Positions 8,567-18,052 of a stretch of 64,000 nucleotides of DNA are shown in pieces. The position numbers and the translations under genes are program-made. Position 1 is the first letter of the stretch, and each line of letters opens with the position of its first letter. The notes beneath the pieces were generated by a model. That model was given only the letters and a program-made list of their open reading frames with translations. It was not told where the DNA came from and made no database searches. The stretch comes from Pseudodesulfovibrio portus (GTDB taxonomy: Bacteria; Desulfobacterota; Desulfovibrionia; Desulfovibrionales; Desulfovibrionaceae). Location of the stretch: assembly GCF_026000375.1 (NCBI RefSeq), contig NZ_AP026708.1, forward strand, positions 932,501 through 996,500, read 5' to 3'.

Positions 8567-9571
8567 ATGAAACTTATGAAACTGACCCTGACCGCCCTGT
8601 TCGCGGTCCTCATCGCCGCGTCCGCAATGGCAATGGACATGAAACCCGGCAAGGACGTCACTGTCCGGCCCGCACGCGCAACCTGGAACACCGGCTTCTT
8701 CCAGGAAGCCCTGGCCCGGCGCGGACTGGAAGAACTGGGCTACGACGTCCAGAAACCCAAGGACCTGCAGAATCCCATCGCCTACAAGTCCATCTACCTG
8801 GGCGACATCGATTACTGGTGCAACGGCAACTTCCCGCTGCACGACCCCCAGCTTCCCAAGAACTTCGAGAAAAACGGCGTGATCCTCGACCCGATCATCA
8901 CGGCGGGCGGCATGCAGGGCTACCTCGTGTCCAAGAAGGAAGTGGAGAAGTACAACATCAAGTCCCTGGACGACTTCAAACGTCCCGAGGTGGTCAAGGC
9001 CTTCGACCTCAACGGCGACGGCAAAGCCGATCTGACCGCCTGCCCTCCGGGCTGGGGTTGTGAAAAGGTCATCGCCAAACACATGGAAACCTACAAGCTC
9101 GACGACTACATCAAGCCCAACAAGGCTTCCTACGAAGCGGGCATGGCCTCGACCCTGGGCGCCTTCAAGTCCGGCAAGCCGGCCTTCTTCTATACCTGGA
9201 CGCCCAACTGGACCGTGTTCAAGTTCAAGCCCGGCCAGGACGTGATGTGGATCAACGTCCCCGAAGAGGGTGACACCGAAGGCACCGTGTCCGGTGTGGA
9301 AGGCGCAGTCTCCGATCCCCTGCGCCCGGGCTTCGTGGTCTACGACATTACCGTTGTGGCCAACAGGAAATTCCTGGAAAAGAACCCGGCAGCTGCCAAA
9401 TTCCTGGAAAACTTCAAGCTGACCATCGGCGACGTCAGCGCCCAGAACACCCGCATGAACGAAGGCGAGAAGTCCGACAAGGACATCGCCAAACATGTGG
9501 ACGAATGGATCGCCGCCAATCAGGACACCTGGAACGGCTGGCTCGACGCGGCCCGCAAGGCTGCCATGTAG
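8567..9571 (+). CDS. proX: Glycine betaine-binding periplasmic protein
   Basis: 334 residues with a classical signal peptide (basic start, hydrophobic core, cleavage probably after ASAMA, residue 22). The ribosome site AGGAGGTT is strong and 6 nt from the ATG, in line with high expression of binding proteins. The mature part matches OpuAC/ProX: KDVTVRPARATWNTGFFQEALARRGLEELGYDV, then DIDYWCNGNFPLHD, and Trp-rich patches (YTWTPNW) of the kind that form the aromatic box for the trimethylammonium group. Third gene of the proVWX operon; a hairpin follows at 9606. Confidence 0.95.
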   Translation: MKLMKLTLTALFAVLIAASAMAMDMKPGKDVTVRPARATWNTGFFQEALARRGLEELGYDVQKPKDLQNPIAYKSIYLGDIDYWCNGNFPLHDPQLPKNFEKNGVILDPIITAGGMQGYLVSKKEVEKYNIKSLDDFKRPEVVKAFDLNGDGKADLTACPPGWGCEKVIAKHMETYKLDDYIKPNKASYEAGMASTLGAFKSGKPAFFYTWTPNWTVFKFKPGQDVMWINVPEEGDTEGTVSGVEGAVSDPLRPGFVVYDITVVANRKFLEKNPAAAKFLENFKLTIGDVSAQNTRMNEGEKSDKDIAKHVDEWIAANQDTWNGWLDAARKAAM

Positions 9572-9605
9572 GTTCACCGCTCCCCTGTTCGACAAACCCG
9601 ATCGA

Positions 9606-9635
9606 GAGGCCTGGAGGTATCCCCTTCCAGGCCTC
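9606..9635 (+). terminator. Terminator of proVWX
   Basis: GAGGCCTGGAGG pairs with CCTTCCAGGCCTC across a short loop, giving a GC-rich stem of about 12 bp, 34 nt after the proX stop. The following U-tract is weak (ttccct). Confidence 0.65.
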
Positions 9636-9697
9636 TTCCCTGTCCGGGCTACGGGGAAAACAGGTTGAGGCCAGGCCGACATTGTGTCCGAACCGAC

Positions 9698-9726
9698 TTG
9701 ATGACCGGATTGGAAACGGATAGCAT
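9698..9726 (+). promoter_or_regulatory. Candidate sigma-70 promoter for bacterioferritin
   Basis: TTGATG and TAGCAT are spaced by 17 bp, about 175 nt before the bacterioferritin start. It is a moderate match (4 of 6 bases in each box) and the only plausible pair seen between the proX terminator and the gene. No clear Fur-type 19-bp site was found here. Confidence 0.35.
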
Positions 9727-9900
9727 ATGTCCCGCGACGGGCCGCGAGGCTGTCGGGAAAGAAATGAACCGGCGGCGCCGCAGCGGAATTTTCAACGGCG
9801 TGCACTGGTCGGGACCTCCCGGTCTTCCGCCGGAGCGGAAGAGGGGGACAATCCCATGAAACGCTGCATCATCAAAGACACCACCTAAAGGAGAACCATC

Positions 9901-10428
9901 ATGGCGACCAAGGAAGAACGGCGGGAAAAAGTCATTGAAGTGCTGAACAAGGCCCGGTCCATGGAACTGCAGGCGATCCATCAGTACATGAACCAGCATT
10001 ACAATCTGGACGACATGGACTACGGCGAACTGGCCGCCTCCATGAAGCTCATCGCCATCGACGAGATGCGCCACGCCGAGGCCTTTGCCGAACGCGTCAA
10101 GGAGCTGGGCGGCGAGCCCACCACGGAACTGGCCGGTCCCATCGAAAAGCGGCAGGACATCAAGACCATCTTCCCCTTTGACGCCAACGAGGAAGATACC
10201 GCCATCGACGCCTACAACCAGTTCCTGCTGGTCTGCCGCGACAACGGCGATTCCATCAGCGTCAAGCTCTTCGAAGAAATCATCAACGACGAGCAGGAGC
10301 ACTTCAACTACTTCGACGCCATCAAGGACCACATCGAAAATCTCGGCGAGAACTATCTCTCAAGGATCGCCGGGACCCCCTCTTCCACGGGACTGGCTCC
10401 GCAGGGATTCGTCATCACCGGCAAATAA
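9901..10428 (+). CDS. bfr: Bacterioferritin (Desulfovibrio type)
   Basis: 175 residues. The sequence follows the Desulfovibrio desulfuricans bacterioferritin, known to bind an iron-coproporphyrin, almost block for block: KVIEVLNKARSMELQAIHQYMNQHY, then YGELAASMKLIAIDEMRHAEAF, and a C-terminal IAGTPSSTG motif. Candidate dinuclear iron ligands are Glu22, Glu55 and His58 of EMRH, plus the second pair in the EEIINDEQEHFNYF helix. Met56 is in the position of the axial haem ligand of that family. Forms a cytoplasmic 24-mer that oxidises and stores iron and limits Fenton chemistry. AAGGAG lies 8 nt before the ATG. Ends at a strong bidirectional terminator. Confidence 0.95.
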   Translation: MATKEERREKVIEVLNKARSMELQAIHQYMNQHYNLDDMDYGELAASMKLIAIDEMRHAEAFAERVKELGGEPTTELAGPIEKRQDIKTIFPFDANEEDTAIDAYNQFLLVCRDNGDSISVKLFEEIINDEQEHFNYFDAIKDHIENLGENYLSRIAGTPSSTGLAPQGFVITGK

Positions 10429-10439
10429 TCGAACACCTG

Positions 10440-10476
10440 AAAAGGGGACTGCCGCAATTACCGGCAGTCCCCTTTT
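10440..10476. terminator. Bidirectional terminator between bfr and the chemoreceptor
   Basis: AAAAGGGGACTGCCG pairs perfectly with CGGCAGTCCCCTTTT (15 bp) around a short loop. It has a T-run on the plus side and a T-run when read from the minus side, fitting the convergent bfr and chemoreceptor genes. Confidence 0.9.
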
Positions 10477-10501
10477 CCTTTTCCCCGGTATCACCGGGCG
10501 G

Positions 10502-12268
10502 TCACGACCGCCGCACCATCTCCACGAAACTGTAGAGCTCATCGGCCAGATCCGCGACCTGGCTCGTGGCCGAGGCCGTCTTTTCCATCTCCGCCGAAAT
10601 CGTCACCGTGAGCGAGTTGACGCTGTCTGTTGATCGCGTGATCTCCTCCGTGGTCACGGACTGTTCTTCCGCTGCGGCGGCAATGGTCCGGATGCCGTCA
10701 GACGCCATGTGGACCGACTGCAGGATGCCCTGCAGGACCTCGCCCGACCCGCCGGCCGTTTCGCTGACCGCCACGATCGCCTCGAGGGCCTCCCCGGTGG
10801 CCCGGGAACTGCGCTTGCTGCTCTCCTGGATGGCGGAGATGTTGCCGCCCACGTCCCTGGTCGCAAGCATGGTCTTCTCGGCCAGCTTGCGGACCTCGTC
10901 GGCGACCACGGCAAAGCCGCGCCCGGCCTCGCCCGCCCGGGCCGCCTCGATGGCGGCGTTCAGGGCCAGCAGGTTGGTCTGGTCGGCGATATCGGTGATG
11001 ATCTCCATGATGTTGCCTATTTCACTCGTGTAACCGGCCAGTTCGGTCATGTTGCGCTGCAGGTCCTCGCTGTTGTCCTTGACCTTCCTGATGCCCCCGA
11101 TGACCCCCTGCAGGGAGCTGACGCCGGCCTCGGCCTCCTTGGTGGCCTGGTGCGCCTCGGTGGAGGCGTTTTCCGCGTTGCCGGCAATGGAAATGGCCGT
11201 GGCGCTCATCTGCGTGATGGCCGTGGCCGTTTCCCCGAACTGGTCCCGCTGCTCGCCGACGGCTTTGTGAATCTGGATGATCCGCTTGCTCAGCTCGCCC
11301 GAGGCCTCTTTCAGGGCCTGGGCCATTTCCTCCAGCTTTTCCGCCGCGTTCAGAATGTTCTGCCGCTGCGCCTCGGCCTTGCCCGCCGTTTCCTCGGCCA
11401 GCCGCTCCGCCTCCTGGGCCACCTCGGCTTCCTTCTCGGCGTCCAGGGCCTTCTGCCGGGCCTCGGCCATGGCCTCCTCGGCCTGCTCGGCCATGACGTT
11501 CATGGCGGCGCCCAACCGGCCGATCTCGTCCTGGCCCCTGACCGCGAAACGCAAGGACAGATCCCCGCCGGACAGGCCGCCCGCGAATTCCACGAGCCGC
11601 TTCACCGGGGAGATGATGGACCGGCTCATGACGAAGCTCAGGACCAGCGTGACCAGGGCGATGATGGACGAATAGAGAATCATGTTGCGGCTGACCGCCG
11701 CCCCCTGCCTGCGGGCCTGAGCCCGCCTGGCGGTCATGCTCTCCACTTCATGCTGCTTCAGTTCGATCAGGCGGCTGTTGAGCTGCTTGTAATACTGCTC
11801 CGCCGTGGACAGGGAGGCAAAGGCGACATCGGTGTCGAAGGTCACGGCGGTGATGACCTGCAGCATGAGCTGCTTGTACTCGACGTAGTCCCGGAGGATA
11901 GTCTCATACAGGGGGTAGCGCGGGTCGCCCTCAAGCCCGGACAGGATGGTCCGTATGTTGTCCTCGATGGAATCGAGAAACGGCGGGAGCGGATTGACAG
12001 CCGCCTCGATCTCCTCGTCCGGGAACCCGACATTGGCCATGTTCAGGGCGTTGTAGGCGTCGATGTTGATGGACTTGATGTCATCGATGAGATTGGTTGA
12101 GGTCTGGTAGCTCCGGAAGCTCTCGGAAAAGATCGAATCGATCACGGTTTCCTGTTTTTCCAGCCCCATGAAAGCGGATATCGAAAGAAACGACAGCAAT
12201 ACGATGGTCAGCAGGCTGAACAGCATCAGCTTGGTGCCTATCTTCATGCTACAGAAGAAATGCCACAT
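10502..12268 (-). CDS. Methyl-accepting chemotaxis protein
   Basis: 588 residues. The ATG at 12268 is 8 nt from GGAGGG and is preferred over an inner ATG at 12247. A transmembrane segment (about 13-35) is followed by a periplasmic helical sensor of about 150 residues like a four-helix-bundle type ([24 protein letters not shown]...), a second membrane segment (about 195-215), a HAMP domain with [11 protein letters not shown], a coiled-coil and the signalling hairpin with [26 protein letters not shown] and [18 protein letters not shown]. It signals to CheA/CheW at the inner membrane. No C-terminal CheR-binding pentapeptide is present. Next to a secreted single-Cache protein, possibly its ligand-binding partner. 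Confidence 0.93.
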   Translation of the reverse strand: MWHFFCSMKIGTKLMLFSLLTIVLLSFLSISAFMGLEKQETVIDSIFSESFRSYQTSTNLIDDIKSINIDAYNALNMANVGFPDEEIEAAVNPLPPFLDSIEDNIRTILSGLEGDPRYPLYETILRDYVEYKQLMLQVITAVTFDTDVAFASLSTAEQYYKQLNSRLIELKQHEVESMTARRAQARRQGAAVSRNMILYSSIIALVTLVLSFVMSRSIISPVKRLVEFAGGLSGGDLSLRFAVRGQDEIGRLGAAMNVMAEQAEEAMAEARQKALDAEKEAEVAQEAERLAEETAGKAEAQRQNILNAAEKLEEMAQALKEASGELSKRIIQIHKAVGEQRDQFGETATAITQMSATAISIAGNAENASTEAHQATKEAEAGVSSLQGVIGGIRKVKDNSEDLQRNMTELAGYTSEIGNIMEIITDIADQTNLLALNAAIEAARAGEAGRGFAVVADEVRKLAEKTMLATRDVGGNISAIQESSKRSSRATGEALEAIVAVSETAGGSGEVLQGILQSVHMASDGIRTIAAAAEEQSVTTEEITRSTDSVNSLTVTISAEMEKTASATSQVADLADELYSFVEMVRRS

Positions 12269-12352
12269 TTATGCTCCCTCCGGCTCGTGAGGAGTTGCAT
12301 GAGCCGGGCGCAGGCGGTCGGCCTGCGCCCGGCGATGATGGTGAGGATTCAG

Positions 12353-12805
12353 CTACTTGTACACGCCGCAGGCGACGATGAGATCGCCGACCTTCTTGGC
12401 GTAGGTCGTCTTCTCGGCCAGCTTTCCGGTGGCGGGGTTCTTGTACCAGTAGTCGGTCCAACCCGCGCCGTCGTCAACCGCCGAATCCACGATGTCCTTG
12501 CGGAAGAGCTTGCCCTTCACGTCGGGAAGCTTCTCGTAGTTGCGGCCGATGAGCTTGGTCTTGAAATGGGCGACCATGTTGTAGCCGGTGTCGTATGCAA
12601 AGGCATACAGGGGTGCGAATTCCTTGAAGGCGCTCTGATCCGCGGGCTTGCAGAGTTCGGCGATGGTGGCGTCCTTTCCGTTGGCCGCGTAGAATGCGGC
12701 CACAGCGTCCACGACCTTGACGGCCTGGTCCTTATCGGCGGCCAGGGCCGCGCCGGACAGGAGCATGGAAAGGCACAGGATCGTTGCAATACATAACTTT
12801 TTCAC
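12353..12805 (-). CDS. Secreted single-Cache domain protein
   Basis: 150 residues from a GTG at 12805, chosen because GGAGG lies 5 nt upstream; a TTG four codons earlier would sit inside that ribosome site. An N-terminal signal peptide (KKLCIATILCLSMLLSGAALAA) is followed by a Cache-like domain: DKDQAVKVVDAVAAFYAANGKDATIAELCKP and the GRNYEKLPDVKGKLFRKDIVDSAVDDGAGWTDYWYKNPATGKLAEKTTYAKKV block. Such stand-alone periplasmic Cache proteins bind small ligands such as amines or carboxylates. Transcribed in the same direction just upstream of the chemoreceptor (84 nt gap), which suggests a shared signalling role, not proven. Confidence 0.8.
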   Translation of the reverse strand: MKKLCIATILCLSMLLSGAALAADKDQAVKVVDAVAAFYAANGKDATIAELCKPADQSAFKEFAPLYAFAYDTGYNMVAHFKTKLIGRNYEKLPDVKGKLFRKDIVDSAVDDGAGWTDYWYKNPATGKLAEKTTYAKKVGDLIVACGVYK

Positions 12806-13056
12806 GTCTACCTCCAACCACAGCGCCCCATGGCGTTGTCCATATCAGGACGCTGTATGACAAGTTAGTGTACCGCAACATGGCCGTCACATAGCAGACA
12901 TCATTTGGGGCGTAAACCGGCACCCAGACTTTTTTGCCCCTTCCGGGGTTCCCACGGCATCTTCCCGCCCGGTCCGCGTTTCCATACCCCTTTACGGGAT
13001 GGTGCATGCAGTGTAGTGGGGTCCTTCAAAGAACTCCGCAAACAGGATTGACGTCC

Positions 13057-13830
13057 ATGGGACCCGAGATTCGCAACATCGCCTGCGTGGCCGCCGACAC
13101 TCCCAAAGCCCGGGAGCGGCTGGCCATCATACAAGACCGCTACCCGCTGGTAGACATCCATCAGGCCGACGCCCTGGTGGCGCTCGGGGGCGACGGGTTC
13201 ATGCTCCAGACCGTGCACGAGCACGGGAAAGCGGGCATCCCCATCTACGGGATGAACTGCGGCTCCATCGGATTCCTGCTCAACCGGTTCAATCCCGAAG
13301 ACCTTCTGGCGCAACTCAATTCGGCCCAGACCCACATCCTGCACCCCCTGGCCATGACCGCGACCACCATCGACGGCGAACGGGTTTCCGCCCTTGCCTA
13401 CAACGAAGTCTCCATGATCCGCCATTCCCAGCAGTCGGCCAACATCCGCGTGTTCGTCAACGGCAGGGAGCGGTTGGACAATCTCGTCTGCGACGGCATC
13501 CTGATCGCCACCCCGGCGGGCAGCACGGCCTACAACCTGTCCGCCAGGGGGCCCATCATCCCCCTGGGGTCCAACGTGCTCGCCCTGACCCCGATCAGCC
13601 CGTTCCGCCCCCGCAGGTGGAACGGCGCCCTGCTGCCGCACTCGGCCGTGGTCGAATTCGAAGTCCTCACGCCCCAGAAGCGGCCCGTCAACGCATCGGC
13701 CGACTTCCTCGAAATCCGCGACGTGGTCCACATCCTGATCCGGGAGGACCTCTCCAATCCGGCACACCTGCTCTTTGCTCACGACCACTCTCTCGAAGAG
13801 CGCATATTCAACGAGCAGTTCATTCACTGA
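13057..13830 (+). CDS. nadK: NAD kinase, copy 2
   Basis: 257 residues from the ATG at 13057; a longer in-frame extension upstream looks non-coding. It keeps the GGDG of VALGGDGFMLQ, the NE motif in AYNEVSMIR, and TPAGSTAYNLSARGPIIPLGS. It aligns without gaps along nearly the whole length with the copy at 2346-3119, even in the C-terminal HDHSLEERIFNEQFIH. Both copies therefore look intact and paralogous, not one decayed. Ribosome site is weak (AGGA). Followed after 40 nt by the MFS-ApbE fusion gene. Confidence 0.92.
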   Translation: MGPEIRNIACVAADTPKARERLAIIQDRYPLVDIHQADALVALGGDGFMLQTVHEHGKAGIPIYGMNCGSIGFLLNRFNPEDLLAQLNSAQTHILHPLAMTATTIDGERVSALAYNEVSMIRHSQQSANIRVFVNGRERLDNLVCDGILIATPAGSTAYNLSARGPIIPLGSNVLALTPISPFRPRRWNGALLPHSAVVEFEVLTPQKRPVNASADFLEIRDVVHILIREDLSNPAHLLFAHDHSLEERIFNEQFIH

Positions 13831-13870
13831 TACCCCCTTCCGGAAAACAGGACCCGCAAGACATCCCGAT

Positions 13871-16060
13871 ATGCAGACACGTGAAACGACTCGTTCCCGA
13901 ACCGGGGATTTCCGCATCCTGGCAGCCATCCTGGCGGGCGGGCTGTTCTCCGCGCTCGGCGTCGGGCTGTTCTCGTTCACCATACCGCTGGTCAGCATGG
14001 ACGAACGGATCAGCGGCGCGTGGCTCGGAAGCGCGTTTGCGGCATACTATCTGGCCAAGCTCATCGTCTCGCCGCTGTCCGGCATGGCCGCCGACCGGTT
14101 CGGACCCCGCCCGGTCCTTTTGCTCGGCATGTGCGCGGGCTGCCTCATCCCGCCGCTCTATTTCCTCCTGCCCGGCCTCAAGACCCTCTACGCCATCCAG
14201 ATCGCCATGGGGCTCGTCTCGGGACTCATCCGCCCGGTGGGCATGGCCACGCTGGGGAGCGCCGCCGCCGGGACGAACCTGACCCGATGGTTCGCCGCCC
14301 AGTCCGCCCTGTTCAGCCTGGCCGCGTTCGCCGGTCCCATCGTGGGCAGCCTGCTGTACTTCAACCGTTCCATGGCCCCCGTGCTCATCGGCCTCGCCGC
14401 ATGCATGGGAGCGGCCCTGCTGGCAACGCTCTTCCTGCTGCCCGGAAAAACCGTCACCCACCGCCGGGATACTGTCGAGCCGCCCGCGCCCGACTACTGC
14501 TCCAAGGAAAAGACCACCGCCCTGCTCCTGGCCATCGGGGGACGGACCCTGGGCATCGGCCTGCTGACCGCTTTCTATCCCATCCTGCTCGTCGACACCC
14601 TCGGCCGACACGGCCCGACCGTCGCCGCGACCTATGCGGTGCCGGGCCTGGCCACCTTCCTGGGCCTCTCCCTGTCAGGCCGCTTCTCCACCAGGAAACC
14701 GGACCTGGACCGGGTGGTCTTCGGCATGCTGCTCAGCGCGGGCTCCCTGTTCGTCCTGGGCTCCTGCACCCAGCTCTGGCAGTTCGTCACCTTCGGGGCC
14801 ATCATGGGCGGCGGCGCCGCCCTGTCCATACCGGCCTCCATGGCCCTGGCCTCCTCCTACGCCCGGCGGCAGGGCGCGGTCTTCGGGGCGGCCAACTTCG
14901 CCTCGGGCGTCGGCTTTCTGCTGGGCCCCCTGCTGGGCGGACTGATCGTGCAACACTACCACTCCCCGCTGCCCGCCATGCAGACGGCGGCAGCCCTGGG
15001 AGGGTTGGCCTGCCTGCCGCTGGTGACCATAACCCTCAGGGAACACTTTCACTGGGGCACGGCTCTCTCCAGAAGCGCCACCGGCATCTGCTCGGTCACG
15101 CTCCTGGTCATCATGGCCGTCTGCCTCTCCCCCAGGACCGACATCGAATCGCCGGGCAAGGGCCTGTACCGATTCACGGACGTGGCCATGGGCACCATCG
15201 TCAATCTGACCCTTGAGGCGAAAAGCCGGGGAGCGGCCGCCGTCGCCGCCAGGAAGACCATGTCGGCCATGCGGGCCCTGCAGCAGGATTTCGACCACCG
15301 CAACCTGGACGGGTCCATCGGGCGCATCAACCGCAACGCCGGGTTGTCCTGGATCAAGCCCACGCCGAGGGCCTTCGCCCTGCTGGAGCGGACCCTCGAA
15401 TACAGCGACCGGAGCGGGGGCGTGTTCGATCCGACCATCGGGGCCCTGACCACATCGCCGCTGTACTATGCCCTGGACAAGACCCTGGCCCACGCCAAGT
15501 CGGGCCTGGTGGACTACCGGCTGGTCCTGGTCGATCGTCCCGGCAAACGCGTCCGGCTGAAAAAGAAGGGCATGGCCCTGGACCTCGGCGGCATCGCCAA
15601 GGGCACCATCGTGGACGCGGGCGTCGCCTTCCTGCGCAAGCAGGGGATACCCTCGGGCATTGTCGAGGCGGGCGGCGATTTCTACTGTTTCGGGGACAGG
15701 GATTGGACCGTGGGCATCCGCCACCCGCGCAACTCCGCCTCTCTCCAGACCATCTCCGTCAGGGAGAAGGGCGTGTGCGGCTCCGGGGACTACCAGCAGT
15801 TCGTGACCACCGAGGAAAACGGGAAACCCGTCAAGCGCCACCACATCATCAACCCCGCCACCATGGAATCCGCCCAGGAATCCATCGGGGTGACGGTCAT
15901 CGCCGACTCGGCGGAAAAGGCGGACGTGCTGGCCACCACCCTGTTCATCATGGGCCCGACGCAGGGAACCGGCTTCCTCGCCGAGCACTCGCCCGACAGC
16001 GCGGCCATCTGGTTCCTGCCCGACCACACCGCAGCCATAACGGACAATTTTCCCCACTGA
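13871..16060 (+). CDS. MFS transporter fused to ApbE-type FAD:protein FMN transferase
   Basis: 729 residues from the ATG at 13871; earlier in-frame codons overlap the NAD kinase and are not needed. Residues about 10-400 form a 12-segment major facilitator permease (GLFSFTIPLVSMDERISGAWLGSAFAAYYLAKLIVSPLSG and later SGVGFLLGPLLGGLIVQHY). From about residue 430 an ApbE domain begins (DVAMGTIVNLTLEAKS). It has GGIAKGTIVDAG near 573, an EAGGDFYCFGD block and HHIINPATM near 656, the features of transferases that attach FMN from FAD to Thr in RnfG, RnfD and NqrC-like proteins. Separate proteins are the norm; this fusion suggests flavin or substrate import coupled to periplasmic flavinylation. Fits the Rnf operon at 28.3 kb, which has no apbE of its own. 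Confidence 0.9.
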   Translation: MQTRETTRSRTGDFRILAAILAGGLFSALGVGLFSFTIPLVSMDERISGAWLGSAFAAYYLAKLIVSPLSGMAADRFGPRPVLLLGMCAGCLIPPLYFLLPGLKTLYAIQIAMGLVSGLIRPVGMATLGSAAAGTNLTRWFAAQSALFSLAAFAGPIVGSLLYFNRSMAPVLIGLAACMGAALLATLFLLPGKTVTHRRDTVEPPAPDYCSKEKTTALLLAIGGRTLGIGLLTAFYPILLVDTLGRHGPTVAATYAVPGLATFLGLSLSGRFSTRKPDLDRVVFGMLLSAGSLFVLGSCTQLWQFVTFGAIMGGGAALSIPASMALASSYARRQGAVFGAANFASGVGFLLGPLLGGLIVQHYHSPLPAMQTAAALGGLACLPLVTITLREHFHWGTALSRSATGICSVTLLVIMAVCLSPRTDIESPGKGLYRFTDVAMGTIVNLTLEAKSRGAAAVAARKTMSAMRALQQDFDHRNLDGSIGRINRNAGLSWIKPTPRAFALLERTLEYSDRSGGVFDPTIGALTTSPLYYALDKTLAHAKSGLVDYRLVLVDRPGKRVRLKKKGMALDLGGIAKGTIVDAGVAFLRKQGIPSGIVEAGGDFYCFGDRDWTVGIRHPRNSASLQTISVREKGVCGSGDYQQFVTTEENGKPVKRHHIINPATMESAQESIGVTVIADSAEKADVLATTLFIMGPTQGTGFLAEHSPDSAAIWFLPDHTAAITDNFPH

Positions 16061-16274
16061 CCGAAAAACACCTGTTTCGGTATCCTATTTGCTAGGCCAC
16101 AGATGACACGGAATCTATTCCTTGAAACAAAAACGTTTTATTACAGTCAGTTGACGCAACAGCGAACAAAGAGCCCCTGTTTCAGGGCTGGTCAATGAGC
16201 GGTTTTCCGCCTATCAGACAGGTTGACGGACACGGACGCAGCAACAGCGCGAAGGGATAACCGGGACACGACAG

Positions 16275-18050
16275 ATGCGAGGATTCAACGAAACCAAATT
16301 CAATGCTCCGGCCTTTATGCTGGTCCTCCTCATACTCCTGGGCATCCCGTTCCTCATCGGGCTGCTGGTGCAGTACAACTACATCCAGGACCTGGAGCGC
16401 GTCTCCGACGAGCGGTTGACCCTGTATGAAATGACCCTCGAATCCGAGTTGCAGAAATACGAATACCTGCCCTATCTCATCTCGGAAAACGGCATGGTGT
16501 CGGAATTCCTCGCCAAGGGCGGCGACGCCCTGCCCATCAACCGCTTCCTGTACCGCGTCAACAACATCGCCGGGTCTTCCGTCGTCTACATCATCGGCAC
16601 CGACGGCATCGTCAGCGCGGCGAGCAACTGGGACAAGCCGAACAACTTCATCGACCTGGACCTGAGTTTCCGCCCGTACTTCAAGGACGCGATGAGGGGA
16701 AAGGAAGGGCAGTTCTTCGGCGTGGGCATCACCGTGGGCGAGCCCGGCTTCTACATCTCGCACCCCATCAGGGACAAGGGCGACATCATCGGCGTGGCCG
16801 TGGCCAAAATCGCCCTGTCGCCCCTGGAACGCATCTGGCGGGAAGGCGGCGAAACCCTGTTCGTCTCGGATTCGAACGGCGTCATCGTCCTGACCAGCCG
16901 CCCGTCGTGGAAATACAAGACCCTCACGCCCCTGGACACGGTCATGCTCAAGAAGATCCACGACCAGGAGCAGTACCCGGGATTCCAGCTGCAGCACCTG
17001 CCGTCCCACACCCGAACCCGCCTCGGCTTCGTCGAGGAGTTCACCATCGGCAAGGAACGGTTCCTCAAAAGGACCCGCGGCATTCCGGGAACGGACTGGG
17101 GCATCAGCTACCTCACGCCCCAGGGCCCCCTGTGGGAACGGACGCTGGGCGTCTCGCTGACCACCTTCGTCCTGCTCGGGCTGGCCATCCTGACGCGGCT
17201 CTTCCTGCGGGAACGGAGGCTGCAGAGGCTCTCCCGCCGACAGGCGATTGAGGCCGACCACATCCGGGACATCAACCACCAGCTGGCCCAGGAGGTCGAG
17301 GAGCGCAAGCGGACCGAACACGAGCTGCGCGCGGCCCAGGAGGAGCTGGTCCAGGCGGGCAAGCTCGCCGCCCTGGGCGAGATGGCCACGGCCATCGCCC
17401 ACGAACTGAACCAGCCCATCGCCGCGGCCAAGACCTATATCGCCAGCTGCCAGCTCATGCTCAAGCGGAACAAGCTGGACGAACTCGCCCCGACCCTGGA
17501 CAAGGTCTCGGACCTCGGCGACAGGATGGCCAAGGTCACGGGCAGCCTGAAATCATTCGCCCGCCGGTCCTCGGACAAAAACCTGGAATTCGACCTCCGC
17601 CAGGCCATCAAGGAAGCCGTCAGCCTCATGAAGCACCAGTTCCACGTGGAGAACTGCGACCTGAAGCTGTCCATGCCCGGCCAGCCCGTTCTCATCATCG
17701 GTGACCGCATGCGGCTGGAGCAGGTGCTGATCAACCTCTTCCGCAACGCCCTGGACGCCCTGCACGAGACCGACGCCCCGCAGATCAACGTCAAGCTGAG
17801 CCTGGAGAACGGGCAGGCCCTGGTCAGGGTCTGGGACAACGGGCCGGGCGTGCCCGAAGAGATCGGCAACAAGATATTCGAACCCTTTGTCACCACCAAG
17901 AAGGAAGGCATCGGCGTCGGCCTCGGCCTCTCCATTTCGTACAAGATCGTCAAGGACATGGGCGGCCATTTCCGGGTGGCCAACCGGGCTCCCAGCGGCG
18001 CCGAGTTCTCTGTCCAGATTCCCTTGTCCACCAAGCAGCAGGAAGGATAA
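16275..18050 (+). CDS. dctB: DctB-type sensor histidine kinase
   Basis: 591 residues. A transmembrane segment (about 14-34) precedes a large periplasmic double-Cache sensor of about 250 residues (YEMTLESELQKYEYLPYLISENGMVSEFL...), typical of C4-dicarboxylate sensors. A second membrane segment follows near residue 290-310, then a coiled-coil and a kinase core with H-box AIAHELNQPIAAAKTYI (His near 376), N-box NLFRNALDAL and G-box DNGPGVPEEI. Phosphorylates DctD; the genes are 2 nt apart. The position next to frdCAB, fumarase, malic enzyme and a DASS carrier supports a fumarate/malate/succinate sensor. A weak hairpin at 16172-16189 separates it from the upstream gene. The exact ligand is inferred. 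Confidence 0.9.
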   Translation: MRGFNETKFNAPAFMLVLLILLGIPFLIGLLVQYNYIQDLERVSDERLTLYEMTLESELQKYEYLPYLISENGMVSEFLAKGGDALPINRFLYRVNNIAGSSVVYIIGTDGIVSAASNWDKPNNFIDLDLSFRPYFKDAMRGKEGQFFGVGITVGEPGFYISHPIRDKGDIIGVAVAKIALSPLERIWREGGETLFVSDSNGVIVLTSRPSWKYKTLTPLDTVMLKKIHDQEQYPGFQLQHLPSHTRTRLGFVEEFTIGKERFLKRTRGIPGTDWGISYLTPQGPLWERTLGVSLTTFVLLGLAILTRLFLRERRLQRLSRRQAIEADHIRDINHQLAQEVEERKRTEHELRAAQEELVQAGKLAALGEMATAIAHELNQPIAAAKTYIASCQLMLKRNKLDELAPTLDKVSDLGDRMAKVTGSLKSFARRSSDKNLEFDLRQAIKEAVSLMKHQFHVENCDLKLSMPGQPVLIIGDRMRLEQVLINLFRNALDALHETDAPQINVKLSLENGQALVRVWDNGPGVPEEIGNKIFEPFVTTKKEGIGVGLGLSISYKIVKDMGGHFRVANRAPSGAEFSVQIPLSTKQQEG

Positions 18051-18052
18051 TC

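Noticed and set aside
12934-13056. N-terminal extension of the second NAD kinase
   Set aside because: The first copy starts at the equivalent of the ATG at 13057. The extension overlaps nothing conserved.
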